Positions 36,124-44,701 of a DNA stretch of 64,000 bases are shown here, in pieces. A program made the translations under genes and the position numbers. The notes under the pieces are model-generated. The model searched no databases and was not told where the DNA came from. It saw only the letters and a list, made by a program, of their open reading frames with translations. Position 1 is the first letter of the stretch; every line of letters starts with the position of its first letter. The DNA lies in contig NZ_BOMM01000073.1 in the NCBI RefSeq assembly GCF_016862195.1, forward strand, positions 1 to 64,000. The letters are read 5' to 3'. Source of the DNA: Paractinoplanes ferrugineus. Lineage in GTDB: Bacteria; Actinomycetota; Actinomycetes; Mycobacteriales; Micromonosporaceae.

Positions 36124-37008
36124 ATGACAGTTACCGCTGCCCCGCCGGCGATGCGGGAGACCGGGGAGCCGGTCGTGGCGGCGAAGCACCGCAACCCGGT
36201 GCGGTTCGCCGTTCTGATCGCGCTTCTCGTGCTGCTTCTGCTGATGCTCGCCCCACTGCTGGTGGTCGCGTTGAACGCGATCAAAAGCCCGTCCGAGTAC
36301 GCCAGTGGCGGTCCGCTGTCGCTGCCCGGTCACCTCTACTGGGACGGCATCGTCAATTTCTGGAACCGGGTCGACTTCGGTCAGAAGCTCTGGAACAGTT
36401 TCCTGACCAGTCTGGTCGTGGCGGTGCTCGGCGTCGTCGTGAGCATCCTCAACGCGTACGCGTTGGGCATCGGCCGGGTCAAGGGCCGGATCTGGTTCCT
36501 GGTCTTCTTCCTGGTGGCCAACCTGCTGCCGCAGGAGGTGCTGGTCTATCCGCTCTATTACCTGTCCAAGCAGGTCGGTCTCTACGACAACGTGATCTCG
36601 ATCATGATCATCTTCACGGTCATCCAGAGCGCGTTCGGCACCTATCTGCTGACGTCGGTCTATGCGCAGTTCCCGACCGAACTGCTGGACGCCGCCGCCG
36701 TCGACGGGGCCGGCAGATGGCGGACCCTCTGGCGCGTCGTGGTCCCGGTCAGCCGGCCCACCCTCGGCGTGCTGTTCACCTTCTTCTTCATCTGGACGTG
36801 GAACGAGTTCTTCCTTCCGCTGGTCTTCCTGATCTCGAACGACAATCAGACCGTGCCGGTCGCCCTCGGCGTGCTGCAGGGCGACCGCCTGATGGACGCG
36901 ACGACGACAAGTGCCTCCGCGCTGATCGGCATCCTGCCGGCGATGTTGTTCTTCGTGATCTTCCAGCGCACGCTCACCCGCGGCATCACCGCCGGCGCCA
37001 TCAAGTAG
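36124..37008 (+). CDS. sugar ABC transporter permease (MalG type)
   Basis: 294-residue permease with six helices and the EAA loop in LLDAAAVDGAGRWRTLWRVV (about residues 185-205). It starts one base after the MalF-type stop. The C-terminus ends GITAGAIK, typical of MalG-like CUT1 permeases. Confidence 0.94.
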   Translation: MTVTAAPPAMRETGEPVVAAKHRNPVRFAVLIALLVLLLLMLAPLLVVALNAIKSPSEYASGGPLSLPGHLYWDGIVNFWNRVDFGQKLWNSFLTSLVVAVLGVVVSILNAYALGIGRVKGRIWFLVFFLVANLLPQEVLVYPLYYLSKQVGLYDNVISIMIIFTVIQSAFGTYLLTSVYAQFPTELLDAAAVDGAGRWRTLWRVVVPVSRPTLGVLFTFFFIWTWNEFFLPLVFLISNDNQTVPVALGVLQGDRLMDATTTSASALIGILPAMLFFVIFQRTLTRGITAGAIK

Positions 37009-37043
37009 CCGTCGCCGGGCTTCCGAGAGAGTAAAGGACCGAC

Positions 37044-39275
37044 ATGAAGTTCACGGACGGCTTCTGGCTCAAGCGGGCCGGCCTGCGGGTGCTGCATCCG
37101 GCGCACCTGCGCGACACCGCGCCGGACGGGGCGACGCTCACCGCGTACGCGCCGGCCAAGAAGGTGCGGTCCCGCAGCGACACGCTGGACGCGCCGATCA
37201 TCACGATCAAGTGCGAGGCGCCGGCGCCGGACGTCATCCGCGTGTCGATCGGCCACTTCCTCGGCGGGGTCCGGCAGGGTCCCGAGTTCGCGCTGAACAC
37301 CGAGGAGCACGAGGTCACCGTCACCGACAACGCGCTCACCTCCGGGGCGCTGACCGCCGAGTTCCGAACCGGGGAGGAGTGGGGCCTCGACTTCCTGGCC
37401 GACGGCAAGCGGCTCACCGGCAGCGGCTGGAAGGGCATGGGGATCGTCGACACGGACGACGGCGCCCACTTCGTACACGAGCAGTTGGATCTCGGGGTCG
37501 GCGAAGCCGTCTACGGTCTCGGCGAGCGGTTCGGGCCGTTCGTCAAGAACGGGCAGAGCATCGACATCTGGAACGAGGACGGCGGCACCTCGAGCGAACA
37601 GGCCTACAAGAACGTCCCGTTCTACTTCACCAACAAGGGGTACGGCGTTCTCGTCGACCATCCCGGCCGGGTCTCGTTCGAGGTGGCGAGCGAGATGGTG
37701 TCCCGCACCCAGTTCAGCGTCGCCGGCCAGACCCTGTCCTACCTGGTGATCTACGGGCCGACGCCGGCCGACATCCTGCGCAAGTACACCGCTCTCACCG
37801 GCCGCCCCGCGCTGCCGCCGGACTGGTCGTTCGGGCTGTGGCTGACCACCTCGTTCACCACCCCGTACGACGAGGAGACGGTCACCGAGTTCGTCGACGG
37901 GATGGCCGCCCGGGACCTGCCGCTGAGCGTGTTCCACTTCGACACGTTCTGGATGCGCGAGTTCCACTGGTGCGACTTCGAGTGGGACCCGCGGATCTTC
38001 CCGGACCCGCCGGGCATGCTCAAGCGGCTGCACGAGCGCGGACTGCGCACGTGTCTGTGGATCAACCCGTACATCGCGCAGCGCTCGGCGATGTTCGAGG
38101 AGGGCCGGGCGAACGGTTACCTGGTGCGGTACGCCGACGGCGACGTGTGGCAGTGGGACCGGTGGCAGGCCGGCATGGGGCTGGTCGACTTCACCAACCC
38201 GGCCGCCCGCGAGTGGTACGCGGGCAAGCTGCGCGTGCTCGTCGAGATGGGCGTGGACGCGTTCAAGTCGGACTTCGGCGAGCGCATCCCCACCGACGTC
38301 GTCTGGCACGACGGGTCCGACCCGGAACGGATGCACAACTACTACACGCAGCTCTACAACCAGGTCGTCTTCGACGTGCTCCGGGAGGCCCGCGGCGACG
38401 GCGAGGCGGTGCTGTTCGCCCGCTCGGCGACGGTCGGCGGGCAGCAGTTCCCGGTGCACTGGGGCGGCGACAACTCCGCGACGTTCGAGTCGATGGCCGA
38501 GTCGCTGCGCGGCGGCCTGTCGCTGATGTCCTCCGGCTTCGGCTTCTGGAGTCACGACATCGGCGGCTTCGAGGGCCGTCCCGATCCGGCCGTGTTCAAG
38601 CGGTGGATCGCGTTCGGGCTGCTCTCGTCGCACAGCCGGCTGCACGGCAACCACTCGTACCGGGTGCCGTGGCTGTTCGACGAGGAGTCGGTCGACGTGC
38701 TGCGCAAGTTCACCCACCTCAAGTACAGCCTCATGCCGTACCTCTCCGGTGCCGCCCGTGAAGCGCACCGGACCGGCCTGCCGGTGATGCGCCCGATGAT
38801 CGTCGGTTTCCCCGCCGACCCCGCCGTCACCCACCTCGACCGGCAGTACCTGCTGGGCGGCGACCTGCTCGTCGCGCCGGTGCTGTCGGCGGCCGGCGAG
38901 GTCACCTACTACGTGCCGGCCGGGCGGTGGACGCGCCTGGAGAGCCGGGAGGTCGTCGAGGGCCCGGCCTGGGTGACCGAGACGCACGGCTTCGACAGTG
39001 CGCCGGTGCTGGTGCGCCCGGGCGCGGTGCTGCCGATCGGCAACCGCACCGACCGGCCCGACTACGACCACGCGGACGGCGTCACCCTGCGGCTCTACGA
39101 ACCGGCCGAGGGGAGCACCACGGTGGACGTCGGCACCACCACGTTCACCGTCACCCGCGACGGCACCGCGATCCGGGTCGACCGGGACGGCCCGGAGTTG
39201 CCGTGGCGGGTCGAACTGGTCGGCGGTGCCTCCGCCGACCTCGGCGCCACCGAGGCGATGTGGTTGACCGACTAG
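37044..39275 (+). CDS. alpha-xylosidase, GH31 (YicI-like)
   Basis: 743-residue cytoplasmic enzyme. An N-terminal beta-sandwich (about 1-240) precedes the GH31 barrel. The nucleophile Asp lies in FKSDFGERIP (about residue 409) and the acid/base Asp in HWGGDNSAT (about residue 475), both as in the E. coli alpha-xylosidase YicI. C-terminal beta domains follow. It removes alpha-1,6-xylose from imported xyloglucan fragments or isoprimeverose, which fits the transporter in the same operon. Starts with ATG at 37044. Confidence 0.94.
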   Translation: MKFTDGFWLKRAGLRVLHPAHLRDTAPDGATLTAYAPAKKVRSRSDTLDAPIITIKCEAPAPDVIRVSIGHFLGGVRQGPEFALNTEEHEVTVTDNALTSGALTAEFRTGEEWGLDFLADGKRLTGSGWKGMGIVDTDDGAHFVHEQLDLGVGEAVYGLGERFGPFVKNGQSIDIWNEDGGTSSEQAYKNVPFYFTNKGYGVLVDHPGRVSFEVASEMVSRTQFSVAGQTLSYLVIYGPTPADILRKYTALTGRPALPPDWSFGLWLTTSFTTPYDEETVTEFVDGMAARDLPLSVFHFDTFWMREFHWCDFEWDPRIFPDPPGMLKRLHERGLRTCLWINPYIAQRSAMFEEGRANGYLVRYADGDVWQWDRWQAGMGLVDFTNPAAREWYAGKLRVLVEMGVDAFKSDFGERIPTDVVWHDGSDPERMHNYYTQLYNQVVFDVLREARGDGEAVLFARSATVGGQQFPVHWGGDNSATFESMAESLRGGLSLMSSGFGFWSHDIGGFEGRPDPAVFKRWIAFGLLSSHSRLHGNHSYRVPWLFDEESVDVLRKFTHLKYSLMPYLSGAAREAHRTGLPVMRPMIVGFPADPAVTHLDRQYLLGGDLLVAPVLSAAGEVTYYVPAGRWTRLESREVVEGPAWVTETHGFDSAPVLVRPGAVLPIGNRTDRPDYDHADGVTLRLYEPAEGSTTVDVGTTTFTVTRDGTAIRVDRDGPELPWRVELVGGASADLGATEAMWLTD

Positions 39276-39292
39276 TTGTGGTGACACCTGCC

Positions 39293-39331
39293 GAACGGCG
39301 GCCGGTCGGACTACCCGACCGGCCGCCGTTC
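39293..39331 (+). terminator. terminator hairpin after the alpha-xylosidase operon
   Basis: Perfect 17-base stem, GAACGGCGGCCGGTCGG with its complement, around a 5-base loop (ACTAC), 18 bases after the stop codon. A short TTTC follows. Confidence 0.8.
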
Positions 39332-39592
39332 CGGTTTCGGGGGTGGGCTGGTCCGGGAGCGGCGATATCCTGATCCGCGCCATCGACAAGCGGCTGAGGC
39401 TCACCGGCATCACCTGGCCACGGTTGGGGTACGGGCTCGCTGTCGTCAACCATCGGTTCCCCTCGCCACCGGCTACCGGCAGGATCGCCGACCGCCGTGG
39501 GCCCGGTCCCGCCGACCGGGCGGCGGAGACCGGACCGGGGGGTGAAAGCAGGATCACGATTCCGGGGAGCGGGTAGGAATTACGATCACGGG
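39332..39592. other. intergenic region upstream of the PfkB-GH4 pair
   Basis: About 260 bases without a convincing gene. A TACGAT hexamer at 39581-39586 lies six bases before the ATG of the PfkB kinase, a spacing that suggests a leaderless transcript. No LacI palindrome is present here, so this pair is not under the same repressor. Confidence 0.4.
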
Positions 39593-40612
39593 ATGGACCT
39601 CTTCGTCCCGGGAGTCGTCTACCTCGACATCATCTTCACCGGCCTGCGGGAACTGCCCCGGCCGGGCACCGAGGTGTGGGCGACCGGCATGGGCTCGTGC
39701 CCGGGCGGGGTGGCGAACCTCGCGGTCGCGGCGGCCCGGCTCGGGCTGGGCACGGGGCTGGGCACGGCGATCGCCACCGACGCGTACGGGGATTTCTGCG
39801 CGTCGACGCTGAGCACGCAGGAGAACGTGGACCTGAGTTGTTCGCGGCGCGTCGAGGGGCATTCGCCGGTCACCGTCTCGCTGGCGTACGACCGGGACCG
39901 CAGCATGATCACCCACGACCACCCGCCCGCCCTGAACGCCGACGGCCTGGTCGGTGAGCTGCCCGCGACCCGGGCCGCCTCGGTGAGCCTGACCAAGGAC
40001 CGGCAGCCGTGGGTCGGCAAGGCCCGCGCGGCCGGCACCCTGGTGTTCGCCGACGTCGGCTGGGACGCCAGCGCGCAGTGGCCGCCCGAGGCCCTCGACA
40101 TGCTCTCCGACTGCTACGCCTTCCTGCCGAACTCGGTCGAGGCGATGCGTTACACCCGGGCGTCGTCCCCGCAGGAGGCCGCGCGCCGGCTCGCCGGCCT
40201 GGTCCCGGTGGTGGTCGTGACCTGCGGTTCGGACGGGGCGATCGCGCTCGACTCGGCCACCGGTGAGATCGTGCACGCGCCCGCCGTACCGGTGGAGGCG
40301 CTCGACCCGACCGGCGCGGGTGACGTCTTCATGGCCGGTTTCATCCTCGGCACGCTGTCGGACTGGCCGCTGGCCCAGCGGCTGGCCTTCGCCAACCTGA
40401 TCGCGTCGATGTCGGTGCAGCATTTCGGCGGTTCGCTGTCGGCGCCCGGCTGGGGCGACATCGCCGACTGGTGGCGCACCGCCCGCGACGACGCCGCGCT
40501 CGCCGGCCGGTACGCCTTTCTCGACGACGTCGTCCCCGGTGGCGAGCGGCGCACCGTCCGCCGGGCCGGCGCCACCATCGCCCGACTATCGGATGCGCGT
40601 GCCCATGACTGA
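39593..40612 (+). CDS. PfkB-family carbohydrate kinase
   Basis: 339-residue ribokinase-fold kinase. The N-terminal strand is VPGVVYLDIIF, followed by the substrate-binding GGVANLAVAAARLG; the catalytic signature is DPTGAGDVFMAGF (about residues 240-252) with Asp as the base. It phosphorylates a sugar or nucleoside with ATP; the substrate cannot be named. The stop overlaps the GH4 start region by eight bases, so the two are co-translated. Confidence 0.9.
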   Translation: MDLFVPGVVYLDIIFTGLRELPRPGTEVWATGMGSCPGGVANLAVAAARLGLGTGLGTAIATDAYGDFCASTLSTQENVDLSCSRRVEGHSPVTVSLAYDRDRSMITHDHPPALNADGLVGELPATRAASVSLTKDRQPWVGKARAAGTLVFADVGWDASAQWPPEALDMLSDCYAFLPNSVEAMRYTRASSPQEAARRLAGLVPVVVVTCGSDGAIALDSATGEIVHAPAVPVEALDPTGAGDVFMAGFILGTLSDWPLAQRLAFANLIASMSVQHFGGSLSAPGWGDIADWWRTARDDAALAGRYAFLDDVVPGGERRTVRRAGATIARLSDARAHD

Positions 40613-41927
40613 GAAGCTCACCCTGACCATCCTCGGCGGCGGCGGTTTCCGCGTCCCGCTGGTCTACGGCGCCCTGCTCGGCGACGACTCGCCGATCGGC
40701 AGGGTCGTCCTGCACGACGTCGACGACGGCCGGCTGGCGGCGATCCGGCGCGTGCTGGCCGCCCAGGCCGCGACGTCGCCGGCGGCGCCCGCGGTCGAGG
40801 CGACCACCGACCTCACGGCCGCGCTGACCGGCGCCGACTTCGTGTTCAGCGCCATCCGCGTCGAGGGCCTGGCCGGCCGCGTCGTCGACGAGCGGGTCGC
40901 CCTCGGCGAGGGCGTGCTCGGCCAGGAGACGGTCGGTGCCGGCGGGGTCGCCTACGGCCTGCGGACGGTCCCGGTGGCGACCGCCATCGCGCGGCGGATC
41001 GCGCTGGTCGCGCCGGCGGCCTGGGTCATCAACTTCACCAACCCGGCCGGCCTGGTCACCGAGGCGATGGCGGCCCATCTGGGCGAGCGGGTCATCGGCA
41101 TCTGCGACTCACCCTCGGCGCTGGCCCGGCGGGTGGTGCGGGCGCTGGGGCGCCGGGCCGACGACGTACGCGTCGAATACGCGGGACTCAACCATCTCGG
41201 CTGGCTCACCGGCGTACGGCAGGGATCGGAAAACCTGTTGCCCCGCCTTCTCGGAGATGACGACGGCCTTTCCTCGGTCGAGGAGGGTCGCCTTTTCGGG
41301 CGATCGCGCCTGCGCGATCTCGCGGCCGTGCCGAACGAATATCTGCGCTATTACTACGACACCGCGGAAATGGTGCGGGCCGAGCTCGGTGCCGCCGAGA
41401 CCCGGGGGGAATTCCTGCTCCGGCAACAGCAGGAATGCTATCGGGAATTGGCGTCGGAAGATCCGCTCGGCGCCTGGGAGAAGGCACTCCGTCAGCGCGA
41501 CGCCACCTACCTGGCGCTGGAGGGACTGGGGGAGCGTGATGACGCCGAGGGCGGTGGTTACGAGCGGATCGCGCTCGCGCTGATGACGGCCATCGCCCGC
41601 GCCGAGCCGGCCGAGCTGATCCTGAACGTGCGCAACGCCGGGACGATCGCCGCCCTGGACGACGACGCGGTGGTCGAGGTCCCGTGCCGGGTCGACGGTT
41701 CCGGCGCGCACCCCCACCCGGACGCGACGGTGCCGGCCCATGGGATCGAACTGGTCAGGCGGGTCAAAGCGACCGAGCGGGCGATTCTCGCGGCCGCGAC
41801 GCAGGGGTCGCGCACGATGGCGGTACGCGCGATGGCGGCCCATCCGCTGGTGGACTCGGAGCCGATCGCCCGCCGCCTGGTCGACGAGTACGTCTCCCGG
41901 CTGCCGTCGTTGTCCTACCTGCGGTAG
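40605..41927 (+). CDS. NAD-dependent glycosidase, GH4 family (6-phospho-beta-glucosidase type)
   Basis: 440-residue GH4 enzyme. The NAD-binding start is LTILGGGGFRVPLV; metal and catalytic residues lie in NFTNPAGLVTEA, GICDSPSA (Cys) and GLNHLGW (His). GH4 enzymes need NAD and a divalent metal, and usually act on 6-phosphorylated glycosides by an oxidation-elimination route. No PTS is nearby to supply such a substrate; the adjacent kinase may do so (inference). The ATG at 40605 is preferred; ATG at 40593 is possible. Confidence 0.9.
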   Translation: MTEKLTLTILGGGGFRVPLVYGALLGDDSPIGRVVLHDVDDGRLAAIRRVLAAQAATSPAAPAVEATTDLTAALTGADFVFSAIRVEGLAGRVVDERVALGEGVLGQETVGAGGVAYGLRTVPVATAIARRIALVAPAAWVINFTNPAGLVTEAMAAHLGERVIGICDSPSALARRVVRALGRRADDVRVEYAGLNHLGWLTGVRQGSENLLPRLLGDDDGLSSVEEGRLFGRSRLRDLAAVPNEYLRYYYDTAEMVRAELGAAETRGEFLLRQQQECYRELASEDPLGAWEKALRQRDATYLALEGLGERDDAEGGGYERIALALMTAIARAEPAELILNVRNAGTIAALDDDAVVEVPCRVDGSGAHPHPDATVPAHGIELVRRVKATERAILAAATQGSRTMAVRAMAAHPLVDSEPIARRLVDEYVSRLPSLSYLR

Positions 41928-42012
41928 CGCGCCATACCGTTTCGCTCATCCCGCCGCCCCGTTCCCGGCATTTGGAAGGGATGCGCGGCCCTGGCCAGCG
42001 CCACTTCCATCA

Positions 42013-42028
42013 GCTGAGAAATCTCAGC
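42013..42028. terminator. small hairpin downstream of GH4
   Basis: GCTGAG-AAAT-CTCAGC, a perfect 6-base stem, 85 bases past the GH4 stop, without a T-run. It could be a weak terminator or an operator. Confidence 0.3.
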
Positions 42029-42140
42029 GGCTTCCGGGGGATTTGGCGTGGCGGGGCCCCTCGGGCACTGTAGAGGAGCGTCGTCGGAGTCCGTCCGTGA
42101 TGCTTATCATCCCTATAGGTAAGATAGGTTATTGCCACCG

Positions 42141-42200
42141 GCTGGTCGTCAGATGGGCCGGCTGGTCGTCAAATGAGTCGGCTAGTCGTTAGATGAGGGA
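42141..42200. repeat. three 20-bp direct repeats upstream of the redoxin gene
   Basis: Units at 42141-42160, 42161-42180 and 42181-42200 share GCTNGTCGTNANATGNGNCG. The exact 20-base period puts all copies on nearly the same face of the helix, and the last unit runs into the ribosome-binding site. This suggests cooperative binding of a regulator. Confidence 0.75.
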
Positions 42201-42205
42201 GCACG

Positions 42206-42763
42206 ATGACAACGGCCTTGCACCGGCAGGTGCCGTCAGTCCGCGAACCCGCGGACGACATCTGGCACCGGATGGTCGAACCCGGCCTCCGCCTGCCCTC
42301 GCAGCACCTGCTCGAGGCCGACCTCGGGCCCATCCACCTCGACCGCCTCCGGCAGACCGGCCCGATCGTGTTCGTCTTCTTCCGGTACGCGTCGAGCGAA
42401 CCCTGCAACACGGCCCTCGCCGCCTACCAGCAGCAGCTCGTCCCGGCCCTGGCCGACACCGACACCCACCTGATCGCGGTGAGCCCGCAGATCCCGCAGC
42501 GCCTGAGCGAGATCAAACGCCGCCACGACCTCACCTACCTCGTGGCCTCCGACCACCGCCACACCCTCATCGACGCCTTCAACCTCGGCTTCCACGCGCC
42601 CGGCGCCGACCGGCTGCTGGGCGCCCGCCGCTCGATCCTCCCGTTCCCCGCCGTGGTCATCACCGACCGCGCCGGCACCACCCGCTTCGCCGACGTCCGC
42701 GCCGACGGCGCCCCCCACCCCGCCCCCGCCACCATCCTGACCGCCCTCCGCGCCGTCTCCTGA
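42206..42763 (+). CDS. thioredoxin-fold AhpC/TSA-like redoxin
   Basis: 185-residue protein with a thioredoxin fold: GPIVFVFFRYASSEPCNTAL carries one Cys (about residue 68) at the peroxidatic position, with Ser where peroxiredoxins have Thr (SxxC). No second conserved Cys is evident. It resembles actinobacterial AhpC/TSA-family proteins of unknown substrate. The ATG at 42206 has GAGGGAG upstream. The triple repeat in its leader suggests tight control. Confidence 0.8.
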   Translation: MTTALHRQVPSVREPADDIWHRMVEPGLRLPSQHLLEADLGPIHLDRLRQTGPIVFVFFRYASSEPCNTALAAYQQQLVPALADTDTHLIAVSPQIPQRLSEIKRRHDLTYLVASDHRHTLIDAFNLGFHAPGADRLLGARRSILPFPAVVITDRAGTTRFADVRADGAPHPAPATILTALRAVS

Positions 42764-42815
42764 CCTCTTCCCCGGCGCTCCCGCGGCTCGCCGTCTCCCG
42801 CCCCGGATCGGTTCC

Positions 42816-42840
42816 CGGCCGGCCGCTGGTCGGCCGGCCG
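42816..42840. terminator. hairpin after the redoxin gene
   Basis: CGGCCGGCC paired with GGCCGGCCG around a 7-base loop, 52 bases after the redoxin stop and 23 bases before the next start. Confidence 0.5.
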
Positions 42841-42862
42841 TGGAAGCGGGCAGAATCGGCGG

Positions 42863-43342
42863 ATGCTGATCAGGGGAGCCGGGGACGAGGACGTGGACGC
42901 GATCGTCGCGGTCGGGCAACTGACCTGGCCGGCGACCTACGCCTTCGCGGGGGACGAGTACGTCCGGGAGGGCCTCGACACCTGGTGGTCGGCGGCGGCG
43001 ATCGCGCGCAGTCTGCGGGACACCACCGTCCTGGTCGCGGTGGACGAGGCGGGTGTGATCGTCGGCGTCGGCAACATCGATCTCCGCGGCGACGTACCGA
43101 TCATCTGGAAGCTCTATGTGCGGCCGGCGAGTCAGGGCACCGGCGCCGGCTCGGCGCTGCTGGCGGCGCTGCTGGCGCGGGCCACAGATCTTCCGGTACG
43201 CCTCGAGTACGTCGACGGCAACGAGCCGGCGGCCCGCTTCTACGCCGGCCGCGGGTTCACCGAGCTGCGCCGTGAACCGGGCGACCGGCCGGACTGGCCC
43301 GACACCGTCTGGCTGGAGCGCCGGCCCGGGTCCCGCCGGTGA
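42863..43342 (+). CDS. GNAT-family N-acetyltransferase
   Basis: 159-residue GNAT protein. The acetyl-CoA site is YVRPASQGTGAGSALLAAL (about residues 90-108), followed by EYVDGNEPAARFYAGRGF, the usual motif B. The acceptor is unknown. ATG at 42863. Confidence 0.9.
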   Translation: MLIRGAGDEDVDAIVAVGQLTWPATYAFAGDEYVREGLDTWWSAAAIARSLRDTTVLVAVDEAGVIVGVGNIDLRGDVPIIWKLYVRPASQGTGAGSALLAALLARATDLPVRLEYVDGNEPAARFYAGRGFTELRREPGDRPDWPDTVWLERRPGSRR

Positions 43343-43366
43343 CCCCGGTCGCCGCGCCCGGTTCGG

Positions 43367-44257
43367 TCAGTTGGTCAGCCACGCCCGCAGGACGTCGACG
43401 AAGTCGAGGGTGGCGTTCGCCTCCAGGACAAGGCAGGCGATCACCGCGGCCGCCGGCAGGGCCAGCCGCCAGGTGGCCGTGGTCGGGGCGGGGCGGTGCA
43501 GGGCCTTGACCCGGCGGACGATGACGCCGCCGTGCACGCCCAGGGCCGGCGCGGGCGTCCGGAAGTCGGCCGTGGCCAGGGCGGCCCGCGCGACCGCCCG
43601 CGCCACCAGGTCGCGGTTGCCCAGCCCGGCGGCGGCCTCCTCGTCGGCCCAGCGTTCGACCAGGAACGAGACCGCGTCGCGGGCGGGCCGCAGCAGCGGG
43701 TTGACCGAGGCGGCGGCGCTGGTCAGCAGGACCGCCAGGTGGTGGCGGTGGGCCAGGTGAGCGCGTTCGTGGGCGAGCACGGCGCGGCGCTCGTCGGCGT
43801 CCAGGACCCGCACCATGCCGGTGGTCATCAGCACCTGGCCGGGGCGGCCGGGCACGGCCACGGCCAGCGGCTCGTCCCAGTCGGCGACGACGACGCCACC
43901 CGCGGCCGGGCCCGCGTCCCGCAGGCGGCGGGCGGTGCTGCGGTGGCGGTGCACGTCGCGGGCGAGGTTGAGCAGACAGGCGGCCAGCACCACGGCGGCG
44001 GTGACCGCGACCCGGTCGGGGACCGGTTCGGGCAGATGCACGCCGGGACGGCTGTCCAGGGCCACCATCGCGGGCAGGTCGTCGAAGAGGGTCAGCACCA
44101 GCAGCAGCAGCGACCAGACCGACGCCGCGGCGGTCAGGACCGAAGCCGCTACCAGGGCCAGGACGGCGGCGCGGGGACGGGCGCGGTCGGTGAGTTGGCG
44201 GGCGGCCAGGGCTACCAGGACCGGCAGCAGCAGGGGGAGATAGACGGTGAAGGTCAC
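43367..44257 (-). CDS. M56-family membrane metallopeptidase (BlaR1-like)
   Basis: 296-residue integral membrane zinc protease. Three N-terminal helices (about 3-20, 28-58, 80-100) precede the HEXXH site in LAHERAHLAHRHH (about residue 165), with a further Glu in RWADEEAAA. It lacks the penicillin-binding sensor domain of true BlaR1. GTG at 44257 overlaps the stop of the BlaI-like repressor. In this pair the protease is thought to relieve repression; what it senses here is unknown. Confidence 0.9.
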   Translation of the reverse strand: MTFTVYLPLLLPVLVALAARQLTDRARPRAAVLALVAASVLTAAASVWSLLLLVLTLFDDLPAMVALDSRPGVHLPEPVPDRVAVTAAVVLAACLLNLARDVHRHRSTARRLRDAGPAAGGVVVADWDEPLAVAVPGRPGQVLMTTGMVRVLDADERRAVLAHERAHLAHRHHLAVLLTSAAASVNPLLRPARDAVSFLVERWADEEAAAGLGNRDLVARAVARAALATADFRTPAPALGVHGGVIVRRVKALHRPAPTTATWRLALPAAAVIACLVLEANATLDFVDVLRAWLTN

Positions 44258-44634
44258 GCTTCGCGCTCCGCCAGCAGAGCGCGCAGCATCTGCACGTCGT
44301 CGGCCTCCAGACCGGCGGCGAACTGCTGCAGGACCGCCTGCCGGTCGGGCCGCTCGTCGAGGGCGGCCCGCATGCGGGTGGCGGTCAGGGTCGCCGCGTC
44401 CTGCGCCGGCCAGTAGGCGTGCCCCCGGCCGCGGTCGGCCGGGCCGCGCCGGACCAGTTCCTTCTCGAGCAGGCGGATCAGGATGGTCAGGACAGTGTTG
44501 TAGGCCAGTTCGCCACCCAGTGCGGCCTGCACCCCGGCTGGAGTCAGCGGTTCGCCGGCCGCCCACAGGGCCGTCATCACCTCGGACTCGAGCTCGCCGC
44601 GGGCACGCCGCCGCCCGGCCTCCTCGTCGCTCAT
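44254..44634 (-). CDS. BlaI/MecI/CopY-family repressor
   Basis: 126-residue winged-helix repressor. LESEVMTALWAAGEPLTPAGVQ, then AYNTVLTILIRLLEKELVRR, are the family's DNA-binding helices and the usual proteolysis region. The C-terminal helix mediates dimer formation. ATG at 44634. It is coupled to the M56 protease gene; many such actinobacterial pairs are not linked to beta-lactamases, and none is seen here. Confidence 0.92.
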   Translation of the reverse strand: MSDEEAGRRRARGELESEVMTALWAAGEPLTPAGVQAALGGELAYNTVLTILIRLLEKELVRRGPADRGRGHAYWPAQDAATLTATRMRAALDERPDRQAVLQQFAAGLEADDVQMLRALLAEREA

Positions 44635-44701
44635 ACGCCAGAGGTTACCGGCCCGAACCGGGCCCACCGCCACCCTCGGCCCGGGGCCGACCGGATCGGG
44701 T

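Noticed and set aside
36846..39557. A 903-codon open frame antisense to the alpha-xylosidase
   Set aside because: Low-complexity Arg/Val/Gly product; the plus strand has clear GH31 active-site sequences.
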